In this document: in pieces, positions 1 through 8,645 of the stretch
Layout of the letters: the number at the start of each line of letters is the position of its first letter
How positions within the stretch are numbered: the stretch's first letter is position 1
From: Mycobacterium sp. 852013-51886_SCH5428379
Lineage (GTDB): Bacteria > Actinomycetota > Actinomycetes > Mycobacteriales > Mycobacteriaceae
Direction of reading: 5' to 3'
Assembly: GCF_001665575.1 (NCBI RefSeq)
Contig: NZ_LZSU01000030.1
Coordinates: 1 to 64,000, forward strand
DNA length: 64,000 nucleotides
The notes under the pieces: model-generated
What the model was told of the DNA's origin: nothing
The model's database searches: none
Seen by the model: only the letters and a program-made list of their open reading frames with translations
Translations under genes and position numbers: made by a program

Positions 1-432
1 GAGGTGTGGCTGCAGCGCCACGGCCAACCCATCGGTGCGGCCCGCTCCACCCGCACCATCAACCGCCGCCTACGCCGCGCCCTGGAACACCGCGACCAGT
101 CCTGTGTCGTGCCCGGCTGTGGGGCCACCCGCGGACTACACGCCCACCACCTGCAGCACTGGGAAGACGGCGGACCCACCGAACTGTGGAACCTGGCCCT
201 GGTCTGCCCGTTTCACCACCGCGCCCATCACCGCGGCGACATCACCCTCACCGGACCCGCCGACCACCTCGCCGTCACCGACGCCACCGGCCAACCCATG
301 ACCAACCGCGCCCTCACCCGGCCACCCACCAAGCCCCCACCGGAGGTCAAACCCTGCCCCGGGCCGACCGGGGAACGCGCCGACTGGTGGTGGTACACGC
401 CGTTCGAACCGAAACCGCCGCCGGTGAACTAG
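1..432 (+). CDS. 13E12 repeat family protein (DUF222/HNH endonuclease), C-terminal part
   Basis: The reading frame is open from the first base, so the N-terminal DUF222 part lies outside the window. The visible part holds a complete HNH nuclease module: a CVVPGC zinc-type Cys pair, HAHH about ten residues later, then a C...HHRAHH segment. Proteins of this family (13E12 repeats) are multicopy in mycobacteria and related actinobacteria and are thought to be selfish or mobile nuclease-like genes; their biological role is not settled. A proline-rich tail ends at the TAG. The gene converges on the next gene with only three bases between the stops. Confidence 0.85.
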   Translation, partial: EVWLQRHGQPIGAARSTRTINRRLRRALEHRDQSCVVPGCGATRGLHAHHLQHWEDGGPTELWNLALVCPFHHRAHHRGDITLTGPADHLAVTDATGQPMTNRALTRPPTKPPPEVKPCPGPTGERADWWWYTPFEPKPPPVN

Positions 433-435
433 ACG

Positions 436-1533
436 TCAGCCGCGTGGCGTCGTGGTGATGTGCACGTGGTCGTAGTGGCCGTAGCCGCTCGCCTGCGGCC
501 CGGCGGGCGTGTAGTACGTGCCGCGCCAGATCACGTCCTGCAGTCCGAACCGGGCGGCATTGGCCATCGCGAAATCGCGGATCTGGTCGCCGAGGGCGAT
601 GCCCTCCGGGCTCTCGGGATTGGGAATCATGATGTCGATCGCCAACCCGCTCGGGTGCCACGGCTTCGAGTCGGGCCGGACTCCGTCGATGTCGGCGATC
701 TGCGGGAACCGGGCGCTGACGGCGCGGGCCGCCAGGACGGTGTTGGGCTGCAACCCGGCCTCGGACGCCACACCCATGGGCAGCGCCTCCGGTACCTCGA
801 AGCTGGGCGGGCCGGGCATCGCGACGATGGCCGGGTCCTGCGGAGCGGGCGCAGGCAACGGCGCAGCCGCCGCAGGAGGTGGCGGCGACGGTACCGCGGC
901 CTCGATCATCGCCTGCTGCTGCGGTGTCAACGCGGCGTACTGCGCCTCCGCGGCGGCGATCTTGCGCATCAGTTCGCCCCACTTCGCCTGCAGGTCTGCG
1001 CGCACCGTCGCGGCCTGCTCGGCGGCGGCTCGGGCGTCGGCGGCCGACCGCTCGGACGCGTGGGCGGCGGCGGCGGCCTGTTCGCGCTTGGCGCGGTAGG
1101 CCCGCATCTGCTCGGCGGTCGTCGCGGCCACCACCCGCTGCACCGACAACCTGTCGATCAACTGCTGCGGCGAGGGGGCGGTGAGGACCGCGACCATCTG
1201 GCTGTCGCGGCCCCCCATATAGGTCATCGCCGCGATGCGGTCGACCGCCTCCTGGTAGGGCGCGAGCTCGGCGGTGACACCAGCCAGGGCCTCGAGGTCG
1301 ATGCGGTGGCGATCGTCGGCCGCCGTCTGAGCAGCGAGTTTGGCGTCGGCCTCGCGCTGCGCAGCCGTGACGGCCTCGCGCGTCTCGACCGCCTGCTCGG
1401 ACAATTCGTTGAGTCGGGCGAGGGCGTCCGCGGCGGGGTCGGCGTGGACGCCGCTCACCGACAGCGCCGACACGAGGACAGCGGCGGCAGCACCGCCCGC
1501 CATACGCCGAAGTGAAGGGCGCACCCCGGTCAT
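436..1533 (-). CDS. Secreted coiled-coil cell-wall protein with C-terminal ARB_07466-like domain
   Basis: About 365 residues. A basic N-terminus and hydrophobic stretch ending near VHADP look like a Sec signal peptide. An Ala/Glu/Gln-rich region of roughly 170 residues is predicted by eye to form a long coiled coil, as in the N-terminal part of mycobacterial RipA/RipC-type NlpC/P60 proteins. After a Pro/Ala linker, the last ~100 residues carry HPSGLAIDIMIP and YGHYDHVHI. These resemble the small His/Asp domain (ARB_07466-like, distantly M15-peptidase-like) found at the end of secreted actinobacterial proteins. No NlpC/P60 catalytic Cys is seen. The ATG at 1533 is chosen because it directly precedes the signal peptide; an AAGGA lies 14 bases upstream. 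The likely role is cell-envelope maintenance, by inference. Confidence 0.75.
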   Translation of the reverse strand: MTGVRPSLRRMAGGAAAAVLVSALSVSGVHADPAADALARLNELSEQAVETREAVTAAQREADAKLAAQTAADDRHRIDLEALAGVTAELAPYQEAVDRIAAMTYMGGRDSQMVAVLTAPSPQQLIDRLSVQRVVAATTAEQMRAYRAKREQAAAAAHASERSAADARAAAEQAATVRADLQAKWGELMRKIAAAEAQYAALTPQQQAMIEAAVPSPPPPAAAAPLPAPAPQDPAIVAMPGPPSFEVPEALPMGVASEAGLQPNTVLAARAVSARFPQIADIDGVRPDSKPWHPSGLAIDIMIPNPESPEGIALGDQIRDFAMANAARFGLQDVIWRGTYYTPAGPQASGYGHYDHVHITTTPRG

Positions 1534-1618
1534 ACGTATTGCCACGATCCTTCGTTGGTCCGGCTTCACAAGACCCGGCAAGGTTACGAACTGGTTCGGA
1601 AGCTGTCCACCCGTCCCG

Positions 1619-2479
1619 TCACATCGGGGGTGTGATGCTCCGGGGCGGCAGCCCCAATCCCCGGACATGTTCGGCGATCGCCCCGAGGTTGGTCGTCCAC
1701 ACGTCGCCGTGGTCGAGCACGTAGCGCATCAGGTCGTCGAGTTCGGCCGCGCGAGAGGTCCGACCGGTCAGGAACGGATGGTTGGTCAGCACCCAGCAGC
1801 CGCCGGCCCGGCGCAGCCCGTCGAACTCCAGCTGCCACAGCTCCCGCGCCTTGCGGGGACTCTCGATGAGGCCGCTGCCGGAGATGTCGGGCAGAAAGCA
1901 GTACTGCTCCCAATCGTCGAGCGCCCACTGAATGGGGATCTCGACCAGCGGATCGTGTCCGGGCACCGCCAGCTCGTACGGGTGATCGGCATCCATGAGG
2001 CTCGAGTCGTAGAGGAATCCCCGTTCGGCCAGCAGCCCGGGCGTGCGCCACGACAGATCCCACATTGGCGCCCGGTAGCCGACCGGCCGCACCCCGGCCA
2101 CGTCGGCCAGGGCGGCCAGACCCCGGTCGATGACGACGATCTCCTCCTCGAGCGTCAGGGCGGTGGGCTGTTCGTGCAGATATCCGTGGTGAGCGATCTC
2201 GTGTCCGGCGGTGACGATGCTGCGGATCGCATCGGGATAGCGGTCCGCGGTGTGGCCGGGCACGAAGAACGTCGATGGGATCTGATGACGCTCGAGCAGG
2301 TCGAGGATGCGGGGAATACCGACCAGTGGTCCGTACGCCTGGTGGCTCATCACGCTCATCCGCGCGCCGACGGCCTCCAGATTGCCTGGGGGCCCCCACA
2401 GCACCGCCGACTCGGCGTCCACGTCGAAGGTGAACGCCGCCGCCGCGACTTTGCCGTCGGGCCAGCGCAACTCGGTCAT
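1619..2479 (-). CDS. Polysaccharide deacetylase (NodB/CE4) family protein
   Basis: A 286-residue protein with the NodB-homology pattern: FDVD at residues 18-21 (catalytic base and metal Asp), HHGYLH at 97-102 (metal-binding His pair), and a later RAPMWD motif. There is no signal peptide, so it is cytosolic. That fits the allantoinase/PuuE-like and amide-hydrolysing branch better than cell-wall chitin deacetylases. It is the last gene of a five-gene operon; its ATG overlaps the stop of the ureohydrolase gene by four bases. In this setting it probably removes an acyl or amide group from a nitrogen compound handled by the pathway, by inference. The substrate cannot be read from sequence. Confidence 0.8.
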   Translation of the reverse strand: MTELRWPDGKVAAAAFTFDVDAESAVLWGPPGNLEAVGARMSVMSHQAYGPLVGIPRILDLLERHQIPSTFFVPGHTADRYPDAIRSIVTAGHEIAHHGYLHEQPTALTLEEEIVVIDRGLAALADVAGVRPVGYRAPMWDLSWRTPGLLAERGFLYDSSLMDADHPYELAVPGHDPLVEIPIQWALDDWEQYCFLPDISGSGLIESPRKARELWQLEFDGLRRAGGCWVLTNHPFLTGRTSRAAELDDLMRYVLDHGDVWTTNLGAIAEHVRGLGLPPRSITPPM

Positions 2480-3456
2480 CGATCGGCCATCAGCGTGACG
2501 AGTTCGTAGGCGAGGTTGGCTCCGGCGACCGCGGTGACCTCAGCCTGGTCGTAGGCCGGTGCCACTTCGACGATGTCGGCGGCCACGATGTTCAGCCCTC
2601 GCATGGCCCGCAGCACCGCCACCAATTCCCGGCTCGTCATTCCGCCGATCTCCGGGGTCCCCGTGCCGGGGGCGAACGCCGGATCCAGCACGTCGACGTC
2701 GATCGACACGTACACCGGATGCTCACCGACGCGTTCGAGCACCCGGTCGATGACGCCGTCGACGCCGATGCGGTCGATGTCGCGGCAGTGCACCACGGTG
2801 AACCCGAGTTCGGCGTCCTCGAGGAGGTCGGCGCGGTCGTAGAGCGAACCGCGGATGCCGACATGCGCCGAGTGGTCCTTGACCAACAGCCCCTGTTCGG
2901 AGGCGCGCCGGAACGGAGTGCCGTGGGTGCAGGGGGCACCGAAGTAGGTGTCCCAGGTGTCGAGGTGGGCGTCGAAGTGCACCAGCGCCACCGGGCCGTG
3001 AACCTCGTTGACCGCCTGCAGCGCGGGCAGCGCGATGGTGTGATCCCCGCCGAGCAGCACCACCCGCTGTTCGGGTCGGCTCAGCAATCCGCGCACCCCG
3101 GCGCGGATTTCATCGACGGCGGCGGTGAGGTCGAACGGGTTGGCCGCGATGTCCCCGGCGTCGACGACCTGCGCCTGCGCGAACGGGCTCACGTCGAGTG
3201 CGGGGTGGTAGGGCTTCAGCAGACGGGACGCCTGCCGGATGGCGGCCGGTCCGAATCGGGCGCCGGGCCGGTAGGTCACCCCGCCGTCGAACGGCACCCC
3301 CACCACGGCGACGTCGTAGTCGTCGACCTCGTGGCGCTGCGGCAGCCGCGCGAAGGTCGCGATCCCCGCGTAGCGGGGCACCGCCTGTGCATCCACCGGC
3401 CCGAGGTTCCCCTCCGCGGACTGTACGTACTGCACGTGCGCTCCCTCTGTCGTCAT
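2476..3456 (-). CDS. speB: Agmatinase / guanidino-acid ureohydrolase
   Basis: A 326-residue ureohydrolase (arginase fold) with all three manganese-binding signatures: GGDHT at 136-140, DAHLD at 162-166 and SIDVDVLDP at 251-259. The family hydrolyses a guanidino group to release urea. Agmatinase and guanidinobutyrase are the usual activities for proteins of this length; arginase itself is less likely. The gene overlaps both operon neighbours by four bases, which implies translational coupling. With the amino-acid/polyamine permease and two dehydrogenases upstream it suggests uptake and catabolism of a guanidino compound, giving urea and an amine. The symbol is by family; substrate choice among agmatine, guanidinobutyrate and guanidinopropionate is open. 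Confidence 0.85.
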   Translation of the reverse strand: MTTEGAHVQYVQSAEGNLGPVDAQAVPRYAGIATFARLPQRHEVDDYDVAVVGVPFDGGVTYRPGARFGPAAIRQASRLLKPYHPALDVSPFAQAQVVDAGDIAANPFDLTAAVDEIRAGVRGLLSRPEQRVVLLGGDHTIALPALQAVNEVHGPVALVHFDAHLDTWDTYFGAPCTHGTPFRRASEQGLLVKDHSAHVGIRGSLYDRADLLEDAELGFTVVHCRDIDRIGVDGVIDRVLERVGEHPVYVSIDVDVLDPAFAPGTGTPEIGGMTSRELVAVLRAMRGLNIVAADIVEVAPAYDQAEVTAVAGANLAYELVTLMADR

Positions 3457-4217
3457 ACCCTTACCCTCGTCGATCCGCCGTTACACGAGACCACCTGTCC
3501 CACAATCGCTTCGAGATCGAAGTCGGCGAGTAGTTCCACCGCCGCGGCGATCTCGTCGGCAGAACCGATGCGGCCGAGGGGGATTCCCGCGGCGTACTGC
3601 CGCTGCACGGTGGACAGGTCCACTCCGGCCGCGTCGGCGTCGACGCGCAGCTGGGGGGTATCGGTCACCCCGGGTGCCACCGCGTTGACGATGATCCGCT
3701 CCGGTGCCAGCTCCCGGCCGAGCGTCTTGACCAGAGCGATCAAGCCGGCCTTCGACGCCGCATAGGCGGTCGCCTCCGGCCAACCGGTGACCCCCCACTC
3801 GCTGCTGACCACCACGATGCGTCCGCCTCCGGCCGCCCGCATGTGCGGGAGAACGGCCTGCACCAGGAAGAAGGTGCCGCCGAGGTTGGTGTCGACGACC
3901 TTCCACCAGTCGTCGGGATCGTGGTCGAGCAGTGGCGCCATGGTCATGTAGGCGTGGTTGGCCACCAGCACGTCGAGCCGCCCGGCGAGACCCGCGACGT
4001 GGCCGGCGATGCGGACGCACTCCTGCCGATCGGAGACGTCGCCGGCGGCCGTCAGCCCGCCGATCTCGGTGGCCAGCGCCCGCAGCGCCTCGCTGTCGCG
4101 AAGGTCGTTGACGGCCACCGTTGCTCCCGCGGCCGCCAGCCGGCGCGCGTGTGCGGCGCCCATCCCCTGCGCCGCGCCGGTCACCAGGGCGACCCGGCCG
4201 GTCAGATCAGTGCTCAT
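3453..4217 (-). CDS. SDR family oxidoreductase
   Basis: A 254-residue classical short-chain dehydrogenase. The cofactor motif TGAAQGMG lies near residue 14, ANH (NNAG equivalent) near 86, a catalytic Ser in VVSSEWG and YAASK near 153. It ends with a normal C-terminal strand. It overlaps the next and previous genes by four bases in the permease-SDR-SDR-ureohydrolase-deacetylase operon. A pathway dehydrogenase role is inferred; substrate unknown. Confidence 0.85.
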   Translation of the reverse strand: MSTDLTGRVALVTGAAQGMGAAHARRLAAAGATVAVNDLRDSEALRALATEIGGLTAAGDVSDRQECVRIAGHVAGLAGRLDVLVANHAYMTMAPLLDHDPDDWWKVVDTNLGGTFFLVQAVLPHMRAAGGGRIVVVSSEWGVTGWPEATAYAASKAGLIALVKTLGRELAPERIIVNAVAPGVTDTPQLRVDADAAGVDLSTVQRQYAAGIPLGRIGSADEIAAAVELLADFDLEAIVGQVVSCNGGSTRVRV

Positions 4218-4906
4218 ATCACCGCTCCGGCGTTGACGTTGACGACCTCACCGGTGCTGAACGTCGCGTCGCACACCAGGTATTCGACGCAGCGGGCCAC
4301 TTCGCGCGGAGTCGTGAGCCGCCTCAGGGGTAGCCAGTTCAGGTATTCCGGTGTGCGGCAGGGATTGTCGGCGGCCAGCAATGGGGTATCGGTCGGCCCC
4401 GGCGCCACCGCGTTGATTCGGACCCCGGAGGCGGCGACCTCGGCGGCCAGGCTGCGGACCAGGCCGAGGACCGCGCCTTTGGCCGCCGCGTAGTGCGCGT
4501 CGCCGTCACCGCCGCCGACGGCCAGCTCGCTGGCAATCGCCACCAGGGTGCCGCGGGTGTCGACGAGGTCGGGCAGGGTGGCGCGGGTGATGTTGACCAG
4601 CCCGCCGAGGTGGACGCGCAGCATCGTGTGCCACGCCTCGGGGGTGATGTCGGCGACCGGAACCATGGCGTAGTGGCCGGCGGAGTTCACCACCGCGCTG
4701 ATCGGGCCTAGCCGTTCCCGCAGCTCGGCGACCGCGGATGAGACCGCGGGACCGTCCGAGATATCCACGGCGACAGCATGTTCGACGTTGGGTGCGGGGT
4801 TGCGGTCCAGGCATCCGACGGTGTAGCCGCGCCGGGTCAGCGCGGTCACGACCTCGGCGCCGATACCGCTGGCGCCACCGGTGACCAGTGCGACTGGTGC
4901 CGTCAC
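4214..4906 (-). CDS. SDR family oxidoreductase
   Basis: About 230 residues from a GTG at 4906. The GTG is preferred because it gives a GTGA overlap with the upstream permease stop and starts directly at the Rossmann strand (VTAPVALVTGG). A longer frame exists upstream but lies inside the permease. Motifs: TGGASGIG for NAD(P), NSAG, and YAAAK as the catalytic Tyr-Lys pair. It is only loosely similar to the neighbouring SDR, so the two probably act at different steps or on different intermediates. Confidence 0.85.
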   Translation of the reverse strand: MTAPVALVTGGASGIGAEVVTALTRRGYTVGCLDRNPAPNVEHAVAVDISDGPAVSSAVAELRERLGPISAVVNSAGHYAMVPVADITPEAWHTMLRVHLGGLVNITRATLPDLVDTRGTLVAIASELAVGGGDGDAHYAAAKGAVLGLVRSLAAEVAASGVRINAVAPGPTDTPLLAADNPCRTPEYLNWLPLRRLTTPREVARCVEYLVCDATFSTGEVVNVNAGAVI

Positions 4907-6375
4907 AGGCGGCCGGCCCGGGAGTCTCGGATCTCGTCTTCGGCCTCGATCTCGTCGATCACCGCAGCCGGGAGGATGCGGTTGCGCACCGAGGCGAACA
5001 GTGCGGCGCCGAGCACCAGCAGCACCAGCACGCCGATCCACACCGACCAGTCCAGATAGCGCTCCTCGAAGGCGACGCGCGGCCAGGCGATGTTGATGAA
5101 TTGCAGCACCGCCCACACCACGGCCGTCGCGGCCACCGGCAGCGTCCAGGCGCCGAGTGAGAACCGGGCCGGCGTCCACCGGCGGCGCAGCAGCACCACC
5201 AGGAAGCCGATGAGGGGGAACAGGAACGCCAGGTAGAAGCCACCGGAGGTGAAGTTCACCATCAGCGTGTAGACGTCGCCTGCGACGATGCTCAGGCCGA
5301 ACAGCGCCGCACCGACCGCGGTGGTGATCAGGATCGGGATGGTGGGAATGCGCGCCTGACCGCGCAGCCGGGCCAGCGTGCCCGACGCCGGCAGCGCACC
5401 GTCACGGGCGTAGGCCCAGATCACGCGGGAGGCTGATGTCTGCAGCGCGAGGAAGCTGGCGAGGAAGCCGATCACGAACATCACCTGGACGGGTTTGGCG
5501 ATGCCGGGCCCGAGCGCGGTGGTCAGCGTTTCGTACACCGGGTCGGCGACGGCGCCTTCGGCGACCGCATCCAGATCGGGGACCGCGAGGATGATCGCGA
5601 GGCTGGAATAGGCGACGACGAGGGCGATGAAGCCGAGCGAGAACAGCACCGCCTTGGGCAGGTAGCGCCGTGGCTCGTGCACCTCCTCGGCGATCGAGCC
5701 CGCGCTTTCGAAGCCGACGAACGAGAAACCGATGAACGCCACCGCCAGCAGGAACGGCCCGGACAGGTAGGCGAGGACGTCCACGTCCGCCCCGCCGCCG
5801 GTGAACAGCACCGACAGCGAGTTCTCGCGGTGGAACAGCAGCAACCACGTGCCCAGGCCGACCGAGCCGATCACCTCGGCGATGATGCTCGCGGTCATGA
5901 ACACCTTCAGCGCTCCGCGGCCGATGAGGTTGACCGCAGTCCCGCCCAGCAGAATCACCAGCGCGATCAACGCCTGCGTGCCTCCCGACGGCGCCTCGAT
6001 GCCGATGATGTTGGCGACGAAGCCGGCGGCGCCGAGGGCGACGGTCGCCATGGCGATCACCAGCGTCCACATGTAGGCCCAGCCGGCGAACCAGCCGTAT
6101 CCGGTGCCGAGCAGCCGGCGCGACCACTGGTAGATCGAACCCTCCAGTGGCCAGCGCGAGACCAGCATCGCGAACACCAGCGCGACCAGGAACTGCCCGC
6201 CGAACACCAGCAGGAAACCCCACCAGAACGAGGGTCCGGCGGCACTGAGAGCGAGGCCGAAAATGGCGTAGAGGGCGACGATGGGCGAGATGAAGGCGAA
6301 CGCGAAGGCGAACGCCGACCACAGGGAGAACTCCCGGCGCAGCTGCTGAGACTGCTCTGCGATCGATGACGACAT
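4903..6375 (-). CDS. APC family amino acid/polyamine permease
   Basis: A 490-residue integral membrane protein with about twelve hydrophobic segments. The first contains the FISPI-type unwound-helix region typical of APC (amino acid-polyamine-organocation) carriers. The ATG at 6375 has a good ribosome site (AGGGGAG, six bases upstream). It is the first gene of the operon that ends at 1619 and faces the PucR-type regulator gene. It most likely imports the amine or guanidino substrate of the downstream enzymes; substrate assignment is inference. Confidence 0.85.
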   Translation of the reverse strand: MSSSIAEQSQQLRREFSLWSAFAFAFAFISPIVALYAIFGLALSAAGPSFWWGFLLVFGGQFLVALVFAMLVSRWPLEGSIYQWSRRLLGTGYGWFAGWAYMWTLVIAMATVALGAAGFVANIIGIEAPSGGTQALIALVILLGGTAVNLIGRGALKVFMTASIIAEVIGSVGLGTWLLLFHRENSLSVLFTGGGADVDVLAYLSGPFLLAVAFIGFSFVGFESAGSIAEEVHEPRRYLPKAVLFSLGFIALVVAYSSLAIILAVPDLDAVAEGAVADPVYETLTTALGPGIAKPVQVMFVIGFLASFLALQTSASRVIWAYARDGALPASGTLARLRGQARIPTIPILITTAVGAALFGLSIVAGDVYTLMVNFTSGGFYLAFLFPLIGFLVVLLRRRWTPARFSLGAWTLPVAATAVVWAVLQFINIAWPRVAFEERYLDWSVWIGVLVLLVLGAALFASVRNRILPAAVIDEIEAEDEIRDSRAGRL

Positions 6376-6484
6376 GTGGTGCTCCCCTGGATCTGCGGGC
6401 TTTGCCAGGAACTATCACCCCGGCTCAGCGTTGCGGCCAAACGATGTCCCGAAGACGTAGCGATCCCACCGGGGTACGGGGTCG

Positions 6485-6547
6485 CATTGGACGATCGCAC
6501 AACGCGACGGCCCGCAAATATGTCGTCGGCGTTACGCTTGTCCAATG
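6485..6547. promoter_or_regulatory. Paired CATTGGAC operator sites between permease operon and pucR-like gene
   Basis: CATTGGAC at 6485-6492 and its exact inverse GTCCAATG at 6540-6547 flank the divergent promoter region. The similarity extends a few bases further, with a CG and an A at matching distances. The right copy overlaps the ATG of the regulator. Two identical inverted half-sites about 47 bases apart suit a looping or co-operative activator that also represses itself, presumably the PucR protein encoded next door. This is inference from position and symmetry. Confidence 0.5.
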
Positions 6548-7897
6548 ACGAAGGGTCTCGTCGATACGGGAGCTCCCACCTTTCGAGCGCTGCTGGACGC
6601 GCGGCCGGGCCTGGCCGTCCCCGACTTTGCGGCGCATGATCTCGACCGGCCGATCAGCTGGGCGCACATCACCGAGATGCGCGATCCGTCGCGCTACCTG
6701 CGCGGCGGGGAGTTGGTGTGCACGGTCGGCCTGAGCCTGCAGAGCCCGCAGGACTGCCGCACTTTCGCCGATGCATTGGCGAGCGCGGGCGCCGCCGGGG
6801 TCTGTTTCGGCGTCGGCGACGGGCACGACGAGGTGCCCGCCGCGCTGCTGGACGCGTGTTCGCGGCAGCGGCTGCCGGTGCTGATCGCGGAGCCGAGCGT
6901 GCCCTTCAGTTCGGTCAGCCGGTTCATCGCCGAATACGAACTCGGCGCGGAGATTGCGGTCGCGCGGGCGACCTACGCACTGGTGCCGGAGCTGCTGTCC
7001 GCGTTGCGACGCCACGCGTCGGCACGGGAACTGCTCGACACCGCCGGCCAGATCCTGGGGTGCTACTTCCTGCTCGAGCCAGAGTCCTCGGAGGAGTCGG
7101 CGACGGTGTCGGTCGTCGTGCCCGGGGTGGGCAGTCTCGGGTGGATGGGCAGCGGCGATCCGCCGGAACCGGCGCTGCTCGACCTGATCGCGCGGTTCGT
7201 GCGGGCAACCCAGGTGGAACGCGATGTGGAGGCAGCGCTGGCCCGTGAACGCGTCGGGCAGCTGCTCTCCCTCGTCGAACGCCGGATGCTGCTGCCCGAT
7301 GCGTTGAGTCAGCTACTGGATTGGCCCGGGTTCGCGTCGGGACAGGTCACCTGTTCGGCTTGGCCGGCCGGGGCGGGGGCGCTGCTGTCGATGGCCGTTC
7401 CCGGCGCGTTGGTGGGCGATGCGCCGGATCTGTGCCTGATGCTGACCACGCAGTCGCTCGATGTGACCGATGACCTGTCGCTGCCATCAGGGCATTCGGC
7501 TCCGGTGGCGCTGACGGAGATCGGTTCGGCCATCGGCCAGGCGCGGATCGCGCTGGATCTCGCGCAGCGTCGGGGCCGACCCGTCGGGCCCGATCAGCTG
7601 AGCACGCTCGAGAGCCTGCTCGAACAACTTCCGCCAGCGCAGCTGGCGCCGTTCCGCCAGCAGCTCATCGATCCGCTGGCGGAGATGGATCAGCGCCGAG
7701 GCACCCAGCACGTCCGCACGCTGCGCGCATTCCTCGCCGCGAACGGTTCACTGAGCGACACCGCTCGCGTGCTGTATCTGCACACCAATACGGTCCGGCA
7801 CCGGCTGGGTCGGATTCTGGAGCTCACCGGCCGCGACCCGTTCGATCGAAACGACCAGGCGGCATTCTCGATCGGGCTGCATGCTTTAGAGCGATGA
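6545..7897 (+). CDS. PucR/CdaR family transcriptional regulator
   Basis: A 450-residue regulator. Its N-terminal ~130 residues match the purine-catabolism-regulator sensing domain (beginning with a DLDRPISWAH segment). A middle region follows, and the C-terminal ~60 residues carry the PucR-type helix-turn-helix (LHTNTVRHRLGRI near residue 415). This class controls nitrogen, purine, GABA and polyamine catabolism. It is divergent from the permease/ureohydrolase operon and probably activates it through the CATTGGAC sites. Its stop codon lies inside the palindrome of the following vapBC operon. Confidence 0.88.
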   Translation: MTKGLVDTGAPTFRALLDARPGLAVPDFAAHDLDRPISWAHITEMRDPSRYLRGGELVCTVGLSLQSPQDCRTFADALASAGAAGVCFGVGDGHDEVPAALLDACSRQRLPVLIAEPSVPFSSVSRFIAEYELGAEIAVARATYALVPELLSALRRHASARELLDTAGQILGCYFLLEPESSEESATVSVVVPGVGSLGWMGSGDPPEPALLDLIARFVRATQVERDVEAALARERVGQLLSLVERRMLLPDALSQLLDWPGFASGQVTCSAWPAGAGALLSMAVPGALVGDAPDLCLMLTTQSLDVTDDLSLPSGHSAPVALTEIGSAIGQARIALDLAQRRGRPVGPDQLSTLESLLEQLPPAQLAPFRQQLIDPLAEMDQRRGTQHVRTLRAFLAANGSLSDTARVLYLHTNTVRHRLGRILELTGRDPFDRNDQAAFSIGLHALER

Positions 7898-7912
7898 CAG
7901 CATGCTGTCATC
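7893..7912. promoter_or_regulatory. 20-bp perfect palindrome upstream of vapBC (candidate VapB operator)
   Basis: Bases 7893-7912 form a perfect palindrome built on GATGACAGCA and its inverse. A further half-site GCTGTCA lies at 7927-7933, just before the antitoxin ATG. VapB-type ribbon-helix-helix antitoxins usually autorepress through such inverted repeats. The site sits over the stop codon of the pucR-like gene. Confidence 0.6.
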
Positions 7913-7935
7913 ATTGGTGATGCTAAGCTGTCAAG

Positions 7936-8190
7936 ATGCGCACTACGGTGACTCTTGACGATGACACCCTGGCGCTCATCAGACGACGGATGGCCGAGCA
8001 GGGCATCTCCTTCAAGGAGGCGCTGAACAACGCCGTCCGCGACGGCGCTGCCAACAGACCCGCGCCGGCAGCTTTCTCGACCCGGGTCGCCGATCTCGGG
8101 GTGCCGTCCATCAGCCTGGATCGCGCCCTGCAGTTGGCCGGGGACCTGGAAGACGAAGAGCTCATCCGCCGGATGCGCCGGGGTTCATGA
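7936..8190 (+). CDS. vapB: VapB-type antitoxin (ribbon-helix-helix)
   Basis: An 84-residue protein with an N-terminal RHH strand-helix-helix (MRTTVTLDDDTLALI, then a helix ending SFKEALNNAVRDG) and a flexible acidic C-terminus (LEDEELIRRM) of the kind that wraps a PIN toxin. It overlaps the toxin ATG by four bases. No clear ribosome site precedes the ATG, so leaderless translation is possible. Confidence 0.85.
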   Translation: MRTTVTLDDDTLALIRRRMAEQGISFKEALNNAVRDGAANRPAPAAFSTRVADLGVPSISLDRALQLAGDLEDEELIRRMRRGS

Positions 8191-8624
8191 GAATCGTCGA
8201 CGCCAACGTCCTTCTCTACGCGGTGAACTCTTCGTCGGACCACCACGACGCGAGCAGACGCTGGCTCGACGGCGCCCTGTCGGGGAACGACGTCGTCGGA
8301 CTTGCGTGGGTGCCCATGCTCGCCTTCGCCCGGCTCGCCACAAAGCACGGACTGTTCCCGTCGCCGCTGACGCCCGACGAAGCCTTGGCACAGATCACCG
8401 CCTGGTGCTCGGCACCGGGCGCCGTGATCGTCAACCCGACCGCCCGGCACGCCGACGTTCTTGCCACCTTGGTGTCGAGCGTCGGGACCGGGGGCAACCT
8501 CGTCAACGATGCCCATCTGGCCGCACTCGCGGTCGAGCACCGCGCACGAATTGTGTCCTACGACAACGACTTCGGCAGATTTGCCGGCGTGCAGTGGGAC
8601 GTACCGGAGTCTTTGCTCGGTTGA
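8187..8624 (+). CDS. vapC: VapC-type PIN-domain ribonuclease toxin
   Basis: A 145-residue PIN protein with acidic metal-site residues in VDANVLL (D5), NDAHLAALA and YDNDFGRF. The middle acidic position common in PIN domains is not obvious (WVPMLAFARLA), as in some mycobacterial VapC branches. It would cleave RNA, probably tRNA or rRNA, when free of VapB. It is translationally coupled to vapB and ends 21 bases from the convergent pirin gene. Confidence 0.87.
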   Translation: MRIVDANVLLYAVNSSSDHHDASRRWLDGALSGNDVVGLAWVPMLAFARLATKHGLFPSPLTPDEALAQITAWCSAPGAVIVNPTARHADVLATLVSSVGTGGNLVNDAHLAALAVEHRARIVSYDNDFGRFAGVQWDVPESLLG

Positions 8625-8645
8625 TGCCTCGCTGACCGGTCCGAC

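Noticed and set aside
460..1515. Long plus-strand frame of 351 codons opposite the coiled-coil gene
   Set aside because: It is the mirror of a GC-rich gene; it has no family features, whereas the minus-strand protein has a signal peptide and a recognised domain.
5402..6418. 338-codon minus-strand frame inside the permease gene
   Set aside because: It is a same-strand alternative frame with Arg/Pro-rich shadow composition and no ribosome site; the permease frame has clear membrane helices.
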